Assembly (NCBI RefSeq): GCF_900114055.1
Contig: NZ_FORR01000002.1
Coordinates: 62,001-126,000, forward strand
Length of the DNA: 64,000 bases
Origin: Thermoflavimicrobium dichotomicum
GTDB taxonomy: Bacteria > Bacillota > Bacilli > Thermoactinomycetales > Thermoactinomycetaceae
Reading direction: 5' to 3'
The notes beneath the pieces are model-generated. The model was not told where the DNA came from. It did not search any database and saw only the letters and a list, made by a program, of their open reading frames with translations. A program made the translations under genes and the position numbers. Of this stretch, positions 27,947 to 35,878 are shown one piece after another (position 1 is the first letter of the stretch; every line of letters begins with the position of its first letter).

Positions 27947-28210
27947 TAAAAAAACACCCGTTCCGCAAGGGACGAGCGTTTTTGCCGTGGTTCCACCCTA
28001 ATTCAACCTAAACCAGCCAATGAACAAGCCAGTCTAGATCCTCTATGCACACATAACGGTTTGCAACCGACAATGGTTACTATGGGTCAGCCCCGGTTCT
28101 CCATTGCAGCTCAGAGGTGGTAAATGTCTTTCCAGAGGGTGAAGGGGCTTCCAGCCAATGACCCCTACTCTCTTGCACCGTGGAAACACATTCATGCCCT
28201 CATCATCGCT
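27947..28210 (-). promoter_or_regulatory. T-box leader of thrS (Thr)
   Basis: T-box AGGGTGGAACCACGG at 27999-27985 (minus strand) precedes a terminator (CTCGTCCCTTGCGGAACGGG) and T-run 27954-27948. Stem I starts near 28210 (GCGATGATG) and includes the AGAGAGTAGGGG distal region. The likely specifier is ACC (28121-28119) in CATTTACCACC, a Thr codon. Confidence 0.92.
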
Positions 28211-28247
28211 GTTTCCCAAGTCCATCTGGTTTTATTATTGTATGTAT

Positions 28248-28274
28248 ATTATACCAAAAGGTTTCCATCGTCAA
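28248..28274 (-). promoter_or_regulatory. Promoter of thrS
   Basis: TTGACG (28274-28269) and TATAAT (28253-28248) are 15 bases apart, with an extended TGGTATAAT. It overlaps the ytxC stop codon, so thrS is transcribed from inside the end of its upstream neighbour. Confidence 0.65.
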
Positions 28275-29158
28275 GCATCCCCTGGAAAATTGAAAGAGAT
28301 TCCACACTCACTGCAACCACGACAAATGACAATACGCCCTTCAAAAATTTGCAACAAGGTACGAATGACATTTTCTTTCGGATGTTTTGTATGCAGAATC
28401 ATACGCTCAGGTGCAATGGTTAAGAGCGTACTCACAATAAAATCTTCATAAGAAGAGGTTTGTTCGACGACTTCTTGCAAAACGCCATCCACTTCTCTTA
28501 ATTTCAGCGGACTTCCATCTTCCTTTAACAACTGAAAACTCTTTTTTCCTTTATGAATCACATGAACAAAGTCAATCTTGGAAGTCTGCACCGAAACAAA
28601 ATATTTGAGAAGCTGAATGAACTCCTTGTATTCTCGATCCAATAAGTACTCTTCAATCGCTTCTTTAATGCATGTGAGTAGCTCTTTTCGCCTCCATCCC
28701 AAACGAAATCGAGTAAATCCATCAATTGCCAACCGATTTCTTTCCTTCAAAAAACAGGTAATCTGTTTTGCCAATTGTTCTTTATAGTAAACTTGATTCT
28801 GCTTCGGGTTTTGTTGTTTTTTGCTAATCATCCGGCTTACATATTGCTCGATTTTTTTCATTTCCGGAGAATGAAACTGGAAATTTTGGTGAATGAGTTC
28901 ACGGATCATTTCAGGCTCTTCAATATCGCAAATAAATTCAGCGATCAACTGACTCAATTCAGATCGAATCTCGTTGTGAGTCTTTTTGCCTTGATTCACT
29001 GTTTGCCATAAAAAAAGGTGACGGTCCTTCAAAATATCTTCATCATACCAGCAATAAATACCGATCTCCCGTAAAAATGCAATTAAACTGGATAAACGCC
29101 TACGCAGCTGTGTTATTTTTTCCGGATCTTGAAGGGAGATGGATAATTGATAATCCAT
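28271..29158 (-). CDS. ytxC: YtxC-like sporulation protein
   Basis: 295 residues from ATG 29158, which has AAAGGAGTGGAAGG before it; the longer frame to 29305 lacks an RBS. The core SRMISKKQQ...FTRFRLGWRRKELLTCIKEAIEEYLLDREYKEFIQLLKYFVSVQ and the C-terminal CRGC-x2-CG motif fit the YtxC family. In B. subtilis ytxC lies between dnaI and thrS; here mqnC, a nitroreductase and tRNAs have come between dnaI and ytxC. Biochemical role unknown. Confidence 0.88.
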   Translation of the reverse strand: MDYQLSISLQDPEKITQLRRRLSSLIAFLREIGIYCWYDEDILKDRHLFLWQTVNQGKKTHNEIRSELSQLIAEFICDIEEPEMIRELIHQNFQFHSPEMKKIEQYVSRMISKKQQNPKQNQVYYKEQLAKQITCFLKERNRLAIDGFTRFRLGWRRKELLTCIKEAIEEYLLDREYKEFIQLLKYFVSVQTSKIDFVHVIHKGKKSFQLLKEDGSPLKLREVDGVLQEVVEQTSSYEDFIVSTLLTIAPERMILHTKHPKENVIRTLLQIFEGRIVICRGCSECGISFNFPGDA

Positions 29159-29286
29159 CCTTCCACTCCTTTCGCCTTCACACCCAATATTTCTGATAGT
29201 ATATGGCACCAACTCATTGGTTATACATGGTGATATCAAGATATTCAGCTCCTTTAACTGGCATGCGCCCATTATGGAAAAAAGAT

Positions 29287-29325
29287 AAAAAAACCTAACA
29301 CCCAAAAGGAAATTTGGATGTTAGG
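29287..29325 (-). terminator. Terminator downstream of mqnC
   Basis: On the minus strand CCTAACATCC and GGGTGTTAGG pair and are followed by TTTTTTT. The repeat copy at 29332-29434 lies between it and mqnC. Confidence 0.85.
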
Positions 29326-29331
29326 TGAGCT

Positions 29332-29434
29332 TAAAGTTTCCGTTATATGCTGATTTTCCTTTTCCGTTTCACTCCCGCCCAATAAATACAAGCAAAAGTC
29401 GTCCAACTGGAAAAGGAAAAACGGGTTTGTCAAC
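29332..29434. repeat. Dispersed repeat, block B alone (inverse orientation)
   Basis: GATTTTCCTTTTCCGTT (29352-29368) pairs imperfectly with AACTGGAAAAGGAAAAAC (29405-29422), with a 36-nt loop, outer GTTATATGC on the left and TTTGTCAAC (29426-29434) on the right. No block A is attached. Orientation is opposite to the copies at 1.7-18 kb. Confidence 0.75.
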
Positions 29435-29486
29435 ATTCTCTATTCTCTTTATATGGTTAACGACCTTGAATGTAGGATCGCCTTCC

Positions 29487-30599
29487 CTAATTCTGCATCA
29501 CAAAATCGCGTTCTGCCATTTCTCCATCTTTAAAGATACGTAAAATCTCATATTTGGTATTTCGCTGAGCAGGGATTTTTCCCGCTTCCCGAATGAGTTG
29601 AATGGCCAGGTTATTGTTTACTTTATGGGTCGTTCCAGCCGCTGAAACCACATTTTCTTCAATCATGGTACTTCCAAAGTCATTACAGCCATAATGCAAT
29701 GACAATTTACCGATCTCAGGTCCCATCGTTACCCAGGAGGCTTGCAGATTCGGGATATTGTCCAGCATGATCCGTGAAATCGCCACTGCTTTCAAATATT
29801 CCTCTGGTGGCAATTTTTCCCGTTTAAGATTCGTATTATCCGGTTGAAAAGTCCAAACAATAAAAGCAAGGAAACCGCCTGTTTCATCTTGTGCTTCCCG
29901 AATGCGCAGCAAGTGCAGGACTCTTTCTTCAAGGGTCTCACCAAAACCGATGACCATGGTTGCAGTCGTATGCATACCCAAGCGATGAGCCGTTTGCATG
30001 ACATTCATCCAGTCACGCCATGAGCCTTTTAGCCGGCTGATTTTCATGCGGATGCGATCATCCAGGATCTCTGCGCCACCACCTGGAATGGAATCCAACC
30101 CTGCATCCCGCAATTCGCGAATCACTTCCTCTAAGGTGAGGCCAGATACTTCAACCATTTTCATGATTTCAGCAGGAGAAAAAGAATGCATATGAATATT
30201 AGGGAAACGTTTTTTGATCTCACGCAATAAATCGGTATAATAGCTAAAAGGCAAGTCTGGATTGGTTCCTCCCTGCATGAGAATCTCTGTCCCGCCTACA
30301 TCCACAGTCTCCTGTATTTTTTTGAAAATCTCCTCGTTAGACAGGACATAACCTTCTTGATGTCCAGGTCTACGATAAAAAGCACAGAAACGGCAATACG
30401 TATCACAAACATTGGTATAGTTGACATTACGACCAATCACAAAGGTTGCAATTGGTTCCGGATGTCTTCGCTCCATCAATTGATTGGCTACCTGACCGAT
30501 TTTCTCAATCTCATCACTTTCCCACAGCGCAATCCCTTCTTCCAATCCCAACCGCTCACCATCGAGCGCTCTCTTTAGGATCGCATCAATGTTTGACAT
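29487..30599 (-). CDS. mqnC: Cyclic dehypoxanthinyl futalosine synthase MqnC
   Basis: 370 residues from ATG 30599. The radical-SAM cluster is Cys65-x3-Cys69-x2-Cys72 (NVCDTYCRFCAFYRR), followed by YVLSNEEI and GGTEILMQGGTNPDLPFSYY. The C-terminal region (TMGPEIGKLSLHYGCNDFGSTMIEENVVSAAG) is typical of MqnC rather than MqnE. It cyclises dehypoxanthine futalosine in the futalosine route to menaquinone. No mqnA, B, D or E gene is nearby, so the pathway is scattered. Presence of this route rather than classic menFDHCEB is a useful taxonomic marker. Confidence 0.93.
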   Translation of the reverse strand: MSNIDAILKRALDGERLGLEEGIALWESDEIEKIGQVANQLMERRHPEPIATFVIGRNVNYTNVCDTYCRFCAFYRRPGHQEGYVLSNEEIFKKIQETVDVGGTEILMQGGTNPDLPFSYYTDLLREIKKRFPNIHMHSFSPAEIMKMVEVSGLTLEEVIRELRDAGLDSIPGGGAEILDDRIRMKISRLKGSWRDWMNVMQTAHRLGMHTTATMVIGFGETLEERVLHLLRIREAQDETGGFLAFIVWTFQPDNTNLKREKLPPEEYLKAVAISRIMLDNIPNLQASWVTMGPEIGKLSLHYGCNDFGSTMIEENVVSAAGTTHKVNNNLAIQLIREAGKIPAQRNTKYEILRIFKDGEMAERDFVMQN

Positions 30600-30675
30600 A
30601 TATCTCACCACCATTATCTAACCATCAACCCATGGATTTAAAAAAGTCATCATGTTTATGTTATCACAAGTCCAC

Positions 30676-30711
30676 AAAAAAACTCCATCTCTTTACCATA
30701 AGAGTGGAGTT
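30676..30711 (-). terminator. Terminator of the nitroreductase gene
   Basis: AACTCCACTCTT and AAGAGATGGAGTT form the stem, with TTTTTTT on the minus strand, starting 7 bases after the stop codon. Confidence 0.85.
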
Positions 30712-30717
30712 GATTGC

Positions 30718-31320
30718 CTATGTGACGGTTTGTTCACTTTTTGTCGTTTTATGATGAATCCAGGTGGTTTTGGATTGATAGGGCGTTCGCTTGACCGGAA
30801 TCGTTCGCTGATCTGGAAAACCGAGATAGATAAAGCCCAGAACTTCTTCATGTTCTTTTAATTGGAATATTTCTTTGGTGCGAGGGTGTGTCAAAGCATG
30901 ACCGGTTCGCCAGATGGCTCCCAATCCCAATGCATGAGCGGCCAATAGCATGTTTTGAATGGCCGCACACCCTGCAGCGAATTCTTCCCTTGGTATCACA
31001 TGTGGTTTCACAGAAGGAGATGAAATCACAATAATAATGGCAGGTGCACGAAAAGCCTTTTCCATTTGCTGATTCAGTTTCAGCTGGCTTTCCTCCTCTG
31101 CCGTGTTTTCCAACTGCTCTTTCAACAGTTCCACATAAACTTCGCCCAATAACTCACGACCTTCTCCCTGCAAAACGATAAACCGCCATGGTTCTGTCAA
31201 AAAGTGACAAGGCGCCCAAGTAGCTGCTTCCAATACCTTTTCGATTAAATCTTGGGGTACTGGATCCGGTTTCACTTTTCGAACACTTCTTCGTGTGCGA
31301 ATCGCTTCAAACACATCCAT
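30718..31320 (-). CDS. Nitroreductase family flavoprotein
   Basis: 200 residues. MDVFEAIRTRRSVRKVKPDPVP is the FMN-phosphate-binding start of the family. LEAATWAPCHFLTEPWRFIVL, AAIQNMLLAAHALGLGAIWRTG and LGFIYLGFP complete the NfsA/YdjA-like fold. It should be an FMN-dependent NAD(P)H oxidoreductase; substrate unknown. RBS is weak. A strong Fur-type box lies about 135 bases upstream, over a possible -10, so an iron link is likely. Confidence 0.88.
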   Translation of the reverse strand: MDVFEAIRTRRSVRKVKPDPVPQDLIEKVLEAATWAPCHFLTEPWRFIVLQGEGRELLGEVYVELLKEQLENTAEEESQLKLNQQMEKAFRAPAIIIVISSPSVKPHVIPREEFAAGCAAIQNMLLAAHALGLGAIWRTGHALTHPRTKEIFQLKEHEEVLGFIYLGFPDQRTIPVKRTPYQSKTTWIHHKTTKSEQTVT

Positions 31321-31652
31321 ATTTTGTCCACTGCTACCAGATGAATCATGCTCACATCTTTATGGATCAAAAATAGATTTGTGAACCTTTTTTCATCTGT
31401 CGCAGTGTTCCCCCTTTCTTCCTATATCATCTGCGTCTACTACATCTATTATTCGATAAAGATTATCATTTTCATTCTATTCCCAACAAAAAACCTTATC
31501 ATCTGCTTGTGCTATCCACTTTTCATCGTATAACTTGTTTTAATTTTAACAAAAACAGATCTGACTGGCGAGAGGATAAAAACCCTTCCTTGTCCGATTC
31601 GCTTCACTCATGAAGGCTGTTACCTCGAATATCGGCCATCCAAGAACCAAAA
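31321..31652. other. Intergenic region, AT-rich, Fur-like box
   Basis: No credible gene: the hydrophobic plus-strand ORF at 31348-31533 has no RBS. The region holds a Fur-like operator at 31455-31473 and probably the nitroreductase promoter. Confidence 0.6.
31455..31473. promoter_or_regulatory. Fur-type operator
   Basis: GATAAAGATTATCATTTTC matches the 19-bp consensus GATAATGATTATCATTATC at 17 of 19 positions. On the minus strand TTGTTG-N16-GATAAT places a -10 inside the box. Downstream on that strand is the nitroreductase. Confidence 0.75.
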
Positions 31653-31685
31653 TAAAAAAACCTCATCGTTTATAAACGATGAGGG
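31653..31685 (-). terminator. Terminator of the tRNA cluster
   Basis: CCTCATCGTTT and AAACGATGAGG form a perfect stem, followed on the minus strand by TTTTTTTATTTT. Confidence 0.9.
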
Positions 31686-31688
31686 ATC

Positions 31689-31777
31689 TGGTGCCTAGGG
31701 CCGGACTCGAACCGGCACGGTAGTCACCTACCGCAGGATTTTAAGTCCTGTGCGTCTGCCAATTCCGCCACCCAGGC
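31689..31777 (-). tRNA. tRNA-Leu (TAA)
   Basis: 89 nt including encoded CCA. The anticodon loop CTTAAAA sits on a CAGGA/TCCTG stem, giving anticodon TAA. A long variable arm (GGTAGGTGACTACC) identifies a class II tRNA, and GGTTCGAGTCC is the T arm. Confidence 0.95.
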
Positions 31778-31788
31778 AAGTTTGCAAT

Positions 31789-31863
31789 TGGAGCGGAAGA
31801 CGGGATTCGAACCCGCGACCCTCGCCTTGGCAAGGCGATGCTCTACCCCTGAGCCACTTCCGC
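31789..31863 (-). tRNA. tRNA-Gly (GCC)
   Basis: 75 nt with CCA. Acceptor GCGGAAG/CTTCCGC, anticodon loop TTGCCAA on TCGCC/GGCGA, T arm GGGTTCGAATCCC. Confidence 0.95.
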
Positions 31864-31865
31864 AC

Positions 31866-31941
<76 letters not shown>

Positions 31942-31952
31942 GGACAAAGAAG

Positions 31953-31981
31953 ATTATATCATGATTATTTTTTATACGCAA
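31953..31981 (-). promoter_or_regulatory. Promoter of the tRNA cluster
   Basis: -35 TTGCGT (31981-31976), 17-bp spacer, -10 TATAAT (31958-31953), 12 bases before the tRNA-Phe 5' end. Confidence 0.85.
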
Positions 31982-31999
31982 TAACTTTTTTAAAAAAAA

Positions 32000-32042
32000 T
32001 TTTTGGGCCTAATTCGATAACGATTCACGGCGGTTAGGCCCA
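32000..32042 (-). terminator. Hairpin overlapping dnaI stop
   Basis: GGGCCTAA (32041-32034 on the minus strand) pairs with TTAGGCCC (32012-32005), followed by AAAAATTTTTTTT. The stem includes the dnaI stop codon. Confidence 0.65.
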
Positions 32043-32944
32043 TTTACCGCAAGCGGAATGACATAATGCCGTATACGTTCCATAATCCGTTTCGCTTTCA
32101 TCCAGTCAGCATTCCCTTTGGAGGAATAGGCTAAGTGTTCTTCCAGTTGATCTAGCGACATGTTCGAAGTAAAAACGGTCGGTAATCGTTCTGCATAGCG
32201 GTAATGCAAAACGGCTCCAAGAATCTCATCCCGTTTCCAAGGTGTCAAATATTCGGCACCGATATCATCTAAAATCAAAACATCTACCTTTTTTAAAAAG
32301 TCCACCTTCTCACTTAAGTTGTTCTCATGGATCGAATCGCTGATATCACGCATAAAATCAGGAAGATAAACCATATAAGAGCTTTTTTTATACTGAATGA
32401 TTTCATTCATGATCGCACCGGCGATCCGACTCTTGCCAACACCAAAAGGGCCATATAAATACAATCCCTTTTTGGGCTTCCCATTCGCAAACTGATTACA
32501 AAAATCAATAGCGGCATCAATGGCATGAATCCTTCCCATATCATAATCCAAGGTTTCGAATGAAGACTCCAATACATCTTTTGGAATATGATAACTACGG
32601 ATCAGCGATTGAACCTTGAACATTTCCTGCTGGACTTTCCATTTTCGACAAGGTTGCATACGGAATTCCAAATAACCCAGTTCATCCACCAATTTTGTAA
32701 AATGGCCTTTCATCATATTGGGACAAGTATCCAAACCGGGACAACGCTGACAATTCTCTTTTTCAGTCAGCCATTGTTTGAGTGCATTCACGGAGTGTTT
32801 ATAAACGGACAATGGAATTTCTGGATGCTCACGGATATAAGCCTGTAACAAAGGATGTTGCATGATCTGCTCAAATTCCTTTGCCAAAGCCATCCGCTTC
32901 CCTCGATTCAACCATGGTTTCACCACTTCACCAATTTGTTTCAT
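32009..32944 (-). CDS. dnaI: Primosomal protein DnaI (helicase loader)
   Basis: 311 residues. An N-terminal helicase-binding zinc domain carries CQRCPGLDTCPN (Cys65, 68, 74), with Cys99 as a possible fourth ligand. The AAA+ C-terminal domain has Walker A YGPFGVGKSRIAG (about 164-176), Walker B VLILDDIGAE and sensor TSNMSLDQLEEHL. It loads the replicative helicase onto DNA. Its ATG overlaps the dnaB stop (ATGA). Confidence 0.95.
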   Translation of the reverse strand: MKQIGEVVKPWLNRGKRMALAKEFEQIMQHPLLQAYIREHPEIPLSVYKHSVNALKQWLTEKENCQRCPGLDTCPNMMKGHFTKLVDELGYLEFRMQPCRKWKVQQEMFKVQSLIRSYHIPKDVLESSFETLDYDMGRIHAIDAAIDFCNQFANGKPKKGLYLYGPFGVGKSRIAGAIMNEIIQYKKSSYMVYLPDFMRDISDSIHENNLSEKVDFLKKVDVLILDDIGAEYLTPWKRDEILGAVLHYRYAERLPTVFTSNMSLDQLEEHLAYSSKGNADWMKAKRIMERIRHYVIPLAVNGPNRRESLSN

Positions 32945-34383
32945 GGTGTACGCTCCTCTTCCCGCCAGACTCGCTTCTGCTGCTCGCGCATCAGCGACAG
33001 TTTCGCTTTAATTTGTGCTTGCTTTTTTAACAAATCTTCATCCGACATCTGTACAACAGGCTCCATAGGCTGCAAGACTTTGCTTGGGCGCTCCAGTTGT
33101 TTGCTTTTGGCCAACGGAATCACACCTTGTCTTTCTTTCCTTTTCGTTTCCTGTTGCTGCCTTTTTCCATTTCGCATCTCTTTCCGTGCCTGTTCTCTCG
33201 CCTGTTCTACCGTTGAAATCCCCAACCGTTTCCAGTGACCCGCTATTTTTTGTACCAAAGAACGTGGCAATTTCCGATCATGTTTTTGCAAAACATAATC
33301 AAGTAAAACATTGACGACACCATGTGGCAGGCCATAGTCTCGAATAAGCGATTCTACCAAATCAACGTCACAATCAGGGATCTTGGCTCCATCATGGTAA
33401 AAAGACAACAACTCGAGCGGCGAAATGGTTGCGAGCTGCTGAAAGTAGCGGTCTTCTTCCGTCAATGGCTCCTGAATTGGGGAGTCATCCACGTTTGGTT
33501 TGGCACTTTCCAGTTGGCGTGGATGAATTCGTTTTGAAACCATTGGGGAATTGCCAAATCGAAACTGGTATTCACTCTTGACAAACGATCGCAGGCGATC
33601 CATATCGATCTTGCCTCGCCCTGTAATCGTTGGATCTTGCAATACTTTCAGCAAATCCCATGCATCCAGTTGGTAAAGAAAACAGATTTCCTTCAATTCG
33701 GCTTCCAGCTCTTTCGTCCAGATCCTCGGATCCAGCTGCGTACTTAAATGCAGCTTGATCACGGATAAATCATCATCACTCCACTCTGGAAATTTGCCTT
33801 CGGCCAAATGATCATCCATGTGTTCCCATGGTTCCAGATCCTTTTGTATTTCCGCAGCCTTTTGCATCTCTCGAGGGGACAGACTGCCAAACACTTCCCG
33901 GAAGGATTTGGTGATATTTTTGCTTGACTGAATGGATTCAACCGACTTGGGTTGAATAAACATTTTTTGTAATTCCATATAACGATCCTTGCCTAACAGG
34001 TTATACAATGTCAGGCTAAAGATTTCACTATGGAAAAACTTCACAGGTGACAGTGGGGGAATCAATTCAAATTCATAGTAGCAGCCATCTTTCAGATCTT
34101 TTTTCTCATAAGTGTTTAATAGACCCACTCCCTCGAGTAAATGCCTTGCCTCGATGATTTGCTTGGAAGAAAGAGATAGTAACTTAAGAAGATAGGACTG
34201 TGGATGGATTTCAGATACTCCCGCACGATGCAATGGTAATTGGTGATACAATGTGATATATAAACCAATCGCACACGTTCCCACAATCGGCTGATATAAA
34301 TGAGTGAGCACGAGCAAATCCGTGCTATGTAATGGTCTATGTGTACGACAACGCCATCCATACCCCTGCCAAAACATCGCCAT
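32941..34383 (-). CDS. dnaB: Replication initiation/membrane attachment protein DnaB
   Basis: 480 residues from ATG 34383, preceded by GGAGGAGGACC; the 14-residue upstream extension has no RBS. Two DnaB/DnaD-type winged-helix and DnaB_2 regions are seen; for example LELLSFYHDGAKIPDCDVDLVESLI and GLPHGVVNVLLDYVL are the DDBH2 helices. The C-terminus is a basic coiled coil. With DnaD and DnaI it helps load helicase at the origin and at stalled forks. The nrdR-dnaB-dnaI order is as in Bacillus. Confidence 0.93.
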   Translation of the reverse strand: MAMFWQGYGWRCRTHRPLHSTDLLVLTHLYQPIVGTCAIGLYITLYHQLPLHRAGVSEIHPQSYLLKLLSLSSKQIIEARHLLEGVGLLNTYEKKDLKDGCYYEFELIPPLSPVKFFHSEIFSLTLYNLLGKDRYMELQKMFIQPKSVESIQSSKNITKSFREVFGSLSPREMQKAAEIQKDLEPWEHMDDHLAEGKFPEWSDDDLSVIKLHLSTQLDPRIWTKELEAELKEICFLYQLDAWDLLKVLQDPTITGRGKIDMDRLRSFVKSEYQFRFGNSPMVSKRIHPRQLESAKPNVDDSPIQEPLTEEDRYFQQLATISPLELLSFYHDGAKIPDCDVDLVESLIRDYGLPHGVVNVLLDYVLQKHDRKLPRSLVQKIAGHWKRLGISTVEQAREQARKEMRNGKRQQQETKRKERQGVIPLAKSKQLERPSKVLQPMEPVVQMSDEDLLKKQAQIKAKLSLMREQQKRVWREEERTP

Positions 34384-34471
34384 GAATAGGTCCTCCTCCA
34401 ATAGGTCCAAGCATCGTTCGTTCATTGTACCACAGGGAACCCGGGAAGATACAAACGTTATTTTTAACCAA

Positions 34472-34969
34472 TTAGACCTGAGAATCTATTCTTTTTTCGG
34501 TCTTATGCCTCCGTCGAGAACGGTTCAGCAAATCTTCCAGTTCTTTAACAAACACGTTAATATCTTTAAACTGCCGATAAACCGAAGCAAAACGAACATA
34601 AGCCACTTCATCAACATTGATTAAACGATCCAATACCATTTCGCCTATGTGATTTGTCGAAATTTCCAATTGATCCCGTTCACGCAATGTCCTTTCAATA
34701 TCCATAACCAATGCTTCCAAGTGCTCGATCGGTACTGGGCGTTTCTCACACGCACGCAGCAATCCTCTAAGCAGCTTTTCACGATTAAACTCTTCACGAC
34801 TTCCATCTTTTTTTATCACAATCACAGGCTTCTCTTCGATCATTTCAAATGTGGTAAAACGCTGTGCACAACTTTCACACTCTCTTCTTCGGCGAATGGC
34901 TTTTCCTTCATGAATCGGTCGTGAATCCAGCACACGAGATCCATTATTGCCACAGTAAGGACACCTCAT
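34472..34969 (-). CDS. nrdR: Transcriptional repressor NrdR
   Basis: 165 residues. N-terminal zinc ribbon with Cys3, Cys6, Cys31 and Cys34 ([31 protein letters not shown]), then the ATP-cone ([31 protein letters not shown]). It represses ribonucleotide reductase operons in response to the dATP/ATP level. It heads nrdR-dnaB-dnaI. The C-terminus is slightly long and basic. Confidence 0.96.
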   Translation of the reverse strand: MRCPYCGNNGSRVLDSRPIHEGKAIRRRRECESCAQRFTTFEMIEEKPVIVIKKDGSREEFNREKLLRGLLRACEKRPVPIEHLEALVMDIERTLRERDQLEISTNHIGEMVLDRLINVDEVAYVRFASVYRQFKDINVFVKELEDLLNRSRRRHKTEKRIDSQV

Positions 34970-35271
34970 CTTGAGTTCCCCCTCCCATTTTCCCTCCCTT
35001 ATTCAAGAGAAGAGGGCTCATATATTTTAACATAATTTCATGCAAAATCCCTTATTGATACTTCAGTCCCTGATCACTAACCTAAAAGTAAAGAAATGTT
35101 ATAGATAAATTTGCAATTCGTTTGTGATTTTCCTTCACTTAAAAAAATACCGAACAGCATAAAAAATATTCTATGACTATTTCTATGATAAATTGCTTGA
35201 CAGTCCAATCTTTATCGTATACATTTATTTCAACAACAATTTGACCATTGGTCAAAAGATTGAGGTAGAAC
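34970..35271. other. Intergenic region nrdR-tetR
   Basis: No gene. It contains TTGACA-N17-TACATT (35197-35225) and the TetR-type operator 35241-35255. The rest is A/T-rich with nothing I can identify. Confidence 0.6.
35241..35255. promoter_or_regulatory. TetR-type operator 1
   Basis: TTGACCATTGGTCAA, a palindrome with perfect 7-bp arms, lies about 15 bases downstream of the -10 and 17 bases before the tetR start. Its twin lies at 35848-35864, so this regulator probably represses itself and the next gene. Confidence 0.85.
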
Positions 35272-35832
35272 ATGAAGTTCCAACGTGAGAAAGTGATTCA
35301 GGTAGCCCGCTCCCTGTTTGTTGAGGAAGGGTATCAGTACGTTACCATGCGGAAAATCGCCCATGTTTTAGGATATTCTCATGGAACATTGTACTACCAT
35401 TTTAAAGACAAGGCATCACTGATTCACGAAATTTTACAGCAAGATTTTGCCCATATGAGAGAAAAGATGACACAAGCCACGCAAAAACAAGGAGAACCCA
35501 TCAGCCAGTTGCGTACGGTGATTTATACATTTATCCGCTTTGGTATTGATCATCCTCATCATTATCGTCTGATGTTTGTCGAAAAGGATCCCGATTTCGC
35601 TATCTTCCAATTAAAAGAAGCAGATGTAACCTTTCAGATTTTACTGGATATGGTTCATCAGGCAGCTGCTGAATTGCAGGATTTGCCGCCTAATCAAATC
35701 GCCTGGATGATTTTTATGGCAGCACATGGCTTTATCTCTCAAAACATCGCCGATCAAACACCATGGGAAGCTCTTTCTTCCCTGGCTAAACATTATATTG
35801 ACATGGTTATACAGGGATTAAAAAAACAATAA
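35272..35832 (+). CDS. TetR/AcrR family transcriptional regulator
   Basis: 186 residues. N-terminal helix-turn-helix VIQVARSLFVEEGYQYVTMRKIAHVLGYSHGTLYYHFKDK is the typical TetR DNA-binding domain. The C-terminal ligand domain (TetR_C_33-like, with FGIDHPHHYRLMFVEKDP) resembles regulators of lipid or oxidoreductase genes, but no ligand can be named. Two matching palindromes, upstream of it and upstream of the SDR gene, point to autorepression and control of that neighbour. Confidence 0.92.
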   Translation: MKFQREKVIQVARSLFVEEGYQYVTMRKIAHVLGYSHGTLYYHFKDKASLIHEILQQDFAHMREKMTQATQKQGEPISQLRTVIYTFIRFGIDHPHHYRLMFVEKDPDFAIFQLKEADVTFQILLDMVHQAAAELQDLPPNQIAWMIFMAAHGFISQNIADQTPWEALSSLAKHYIDMVIQGLKKQ

Positions 35833-35847
35833 TTTTTTTTAAACACA

Positions 35848-35864
35848 TTTGACCAATGGTCAAA
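35848..35864. promoter_or_regulatory. TetR-type operator 2
   Basis: TTTGACCAATGGTCAAA, perfect 8-bp arms around one central base, sits 15 bases before the SDR start in the tetR-SDR gap and shares the TTGACCA half-site with operator 1. Confidence 0.85.
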
Positions 35865-35878
35865 AATGAGATGACATC

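Noticed and set aside
31348-31533. Hydrophobic 61-codon plus-strand ORF
   Set aside because: No RBS; composition follows the A/T-rich intergenic DNA, and it overlaps the Fur-like box.
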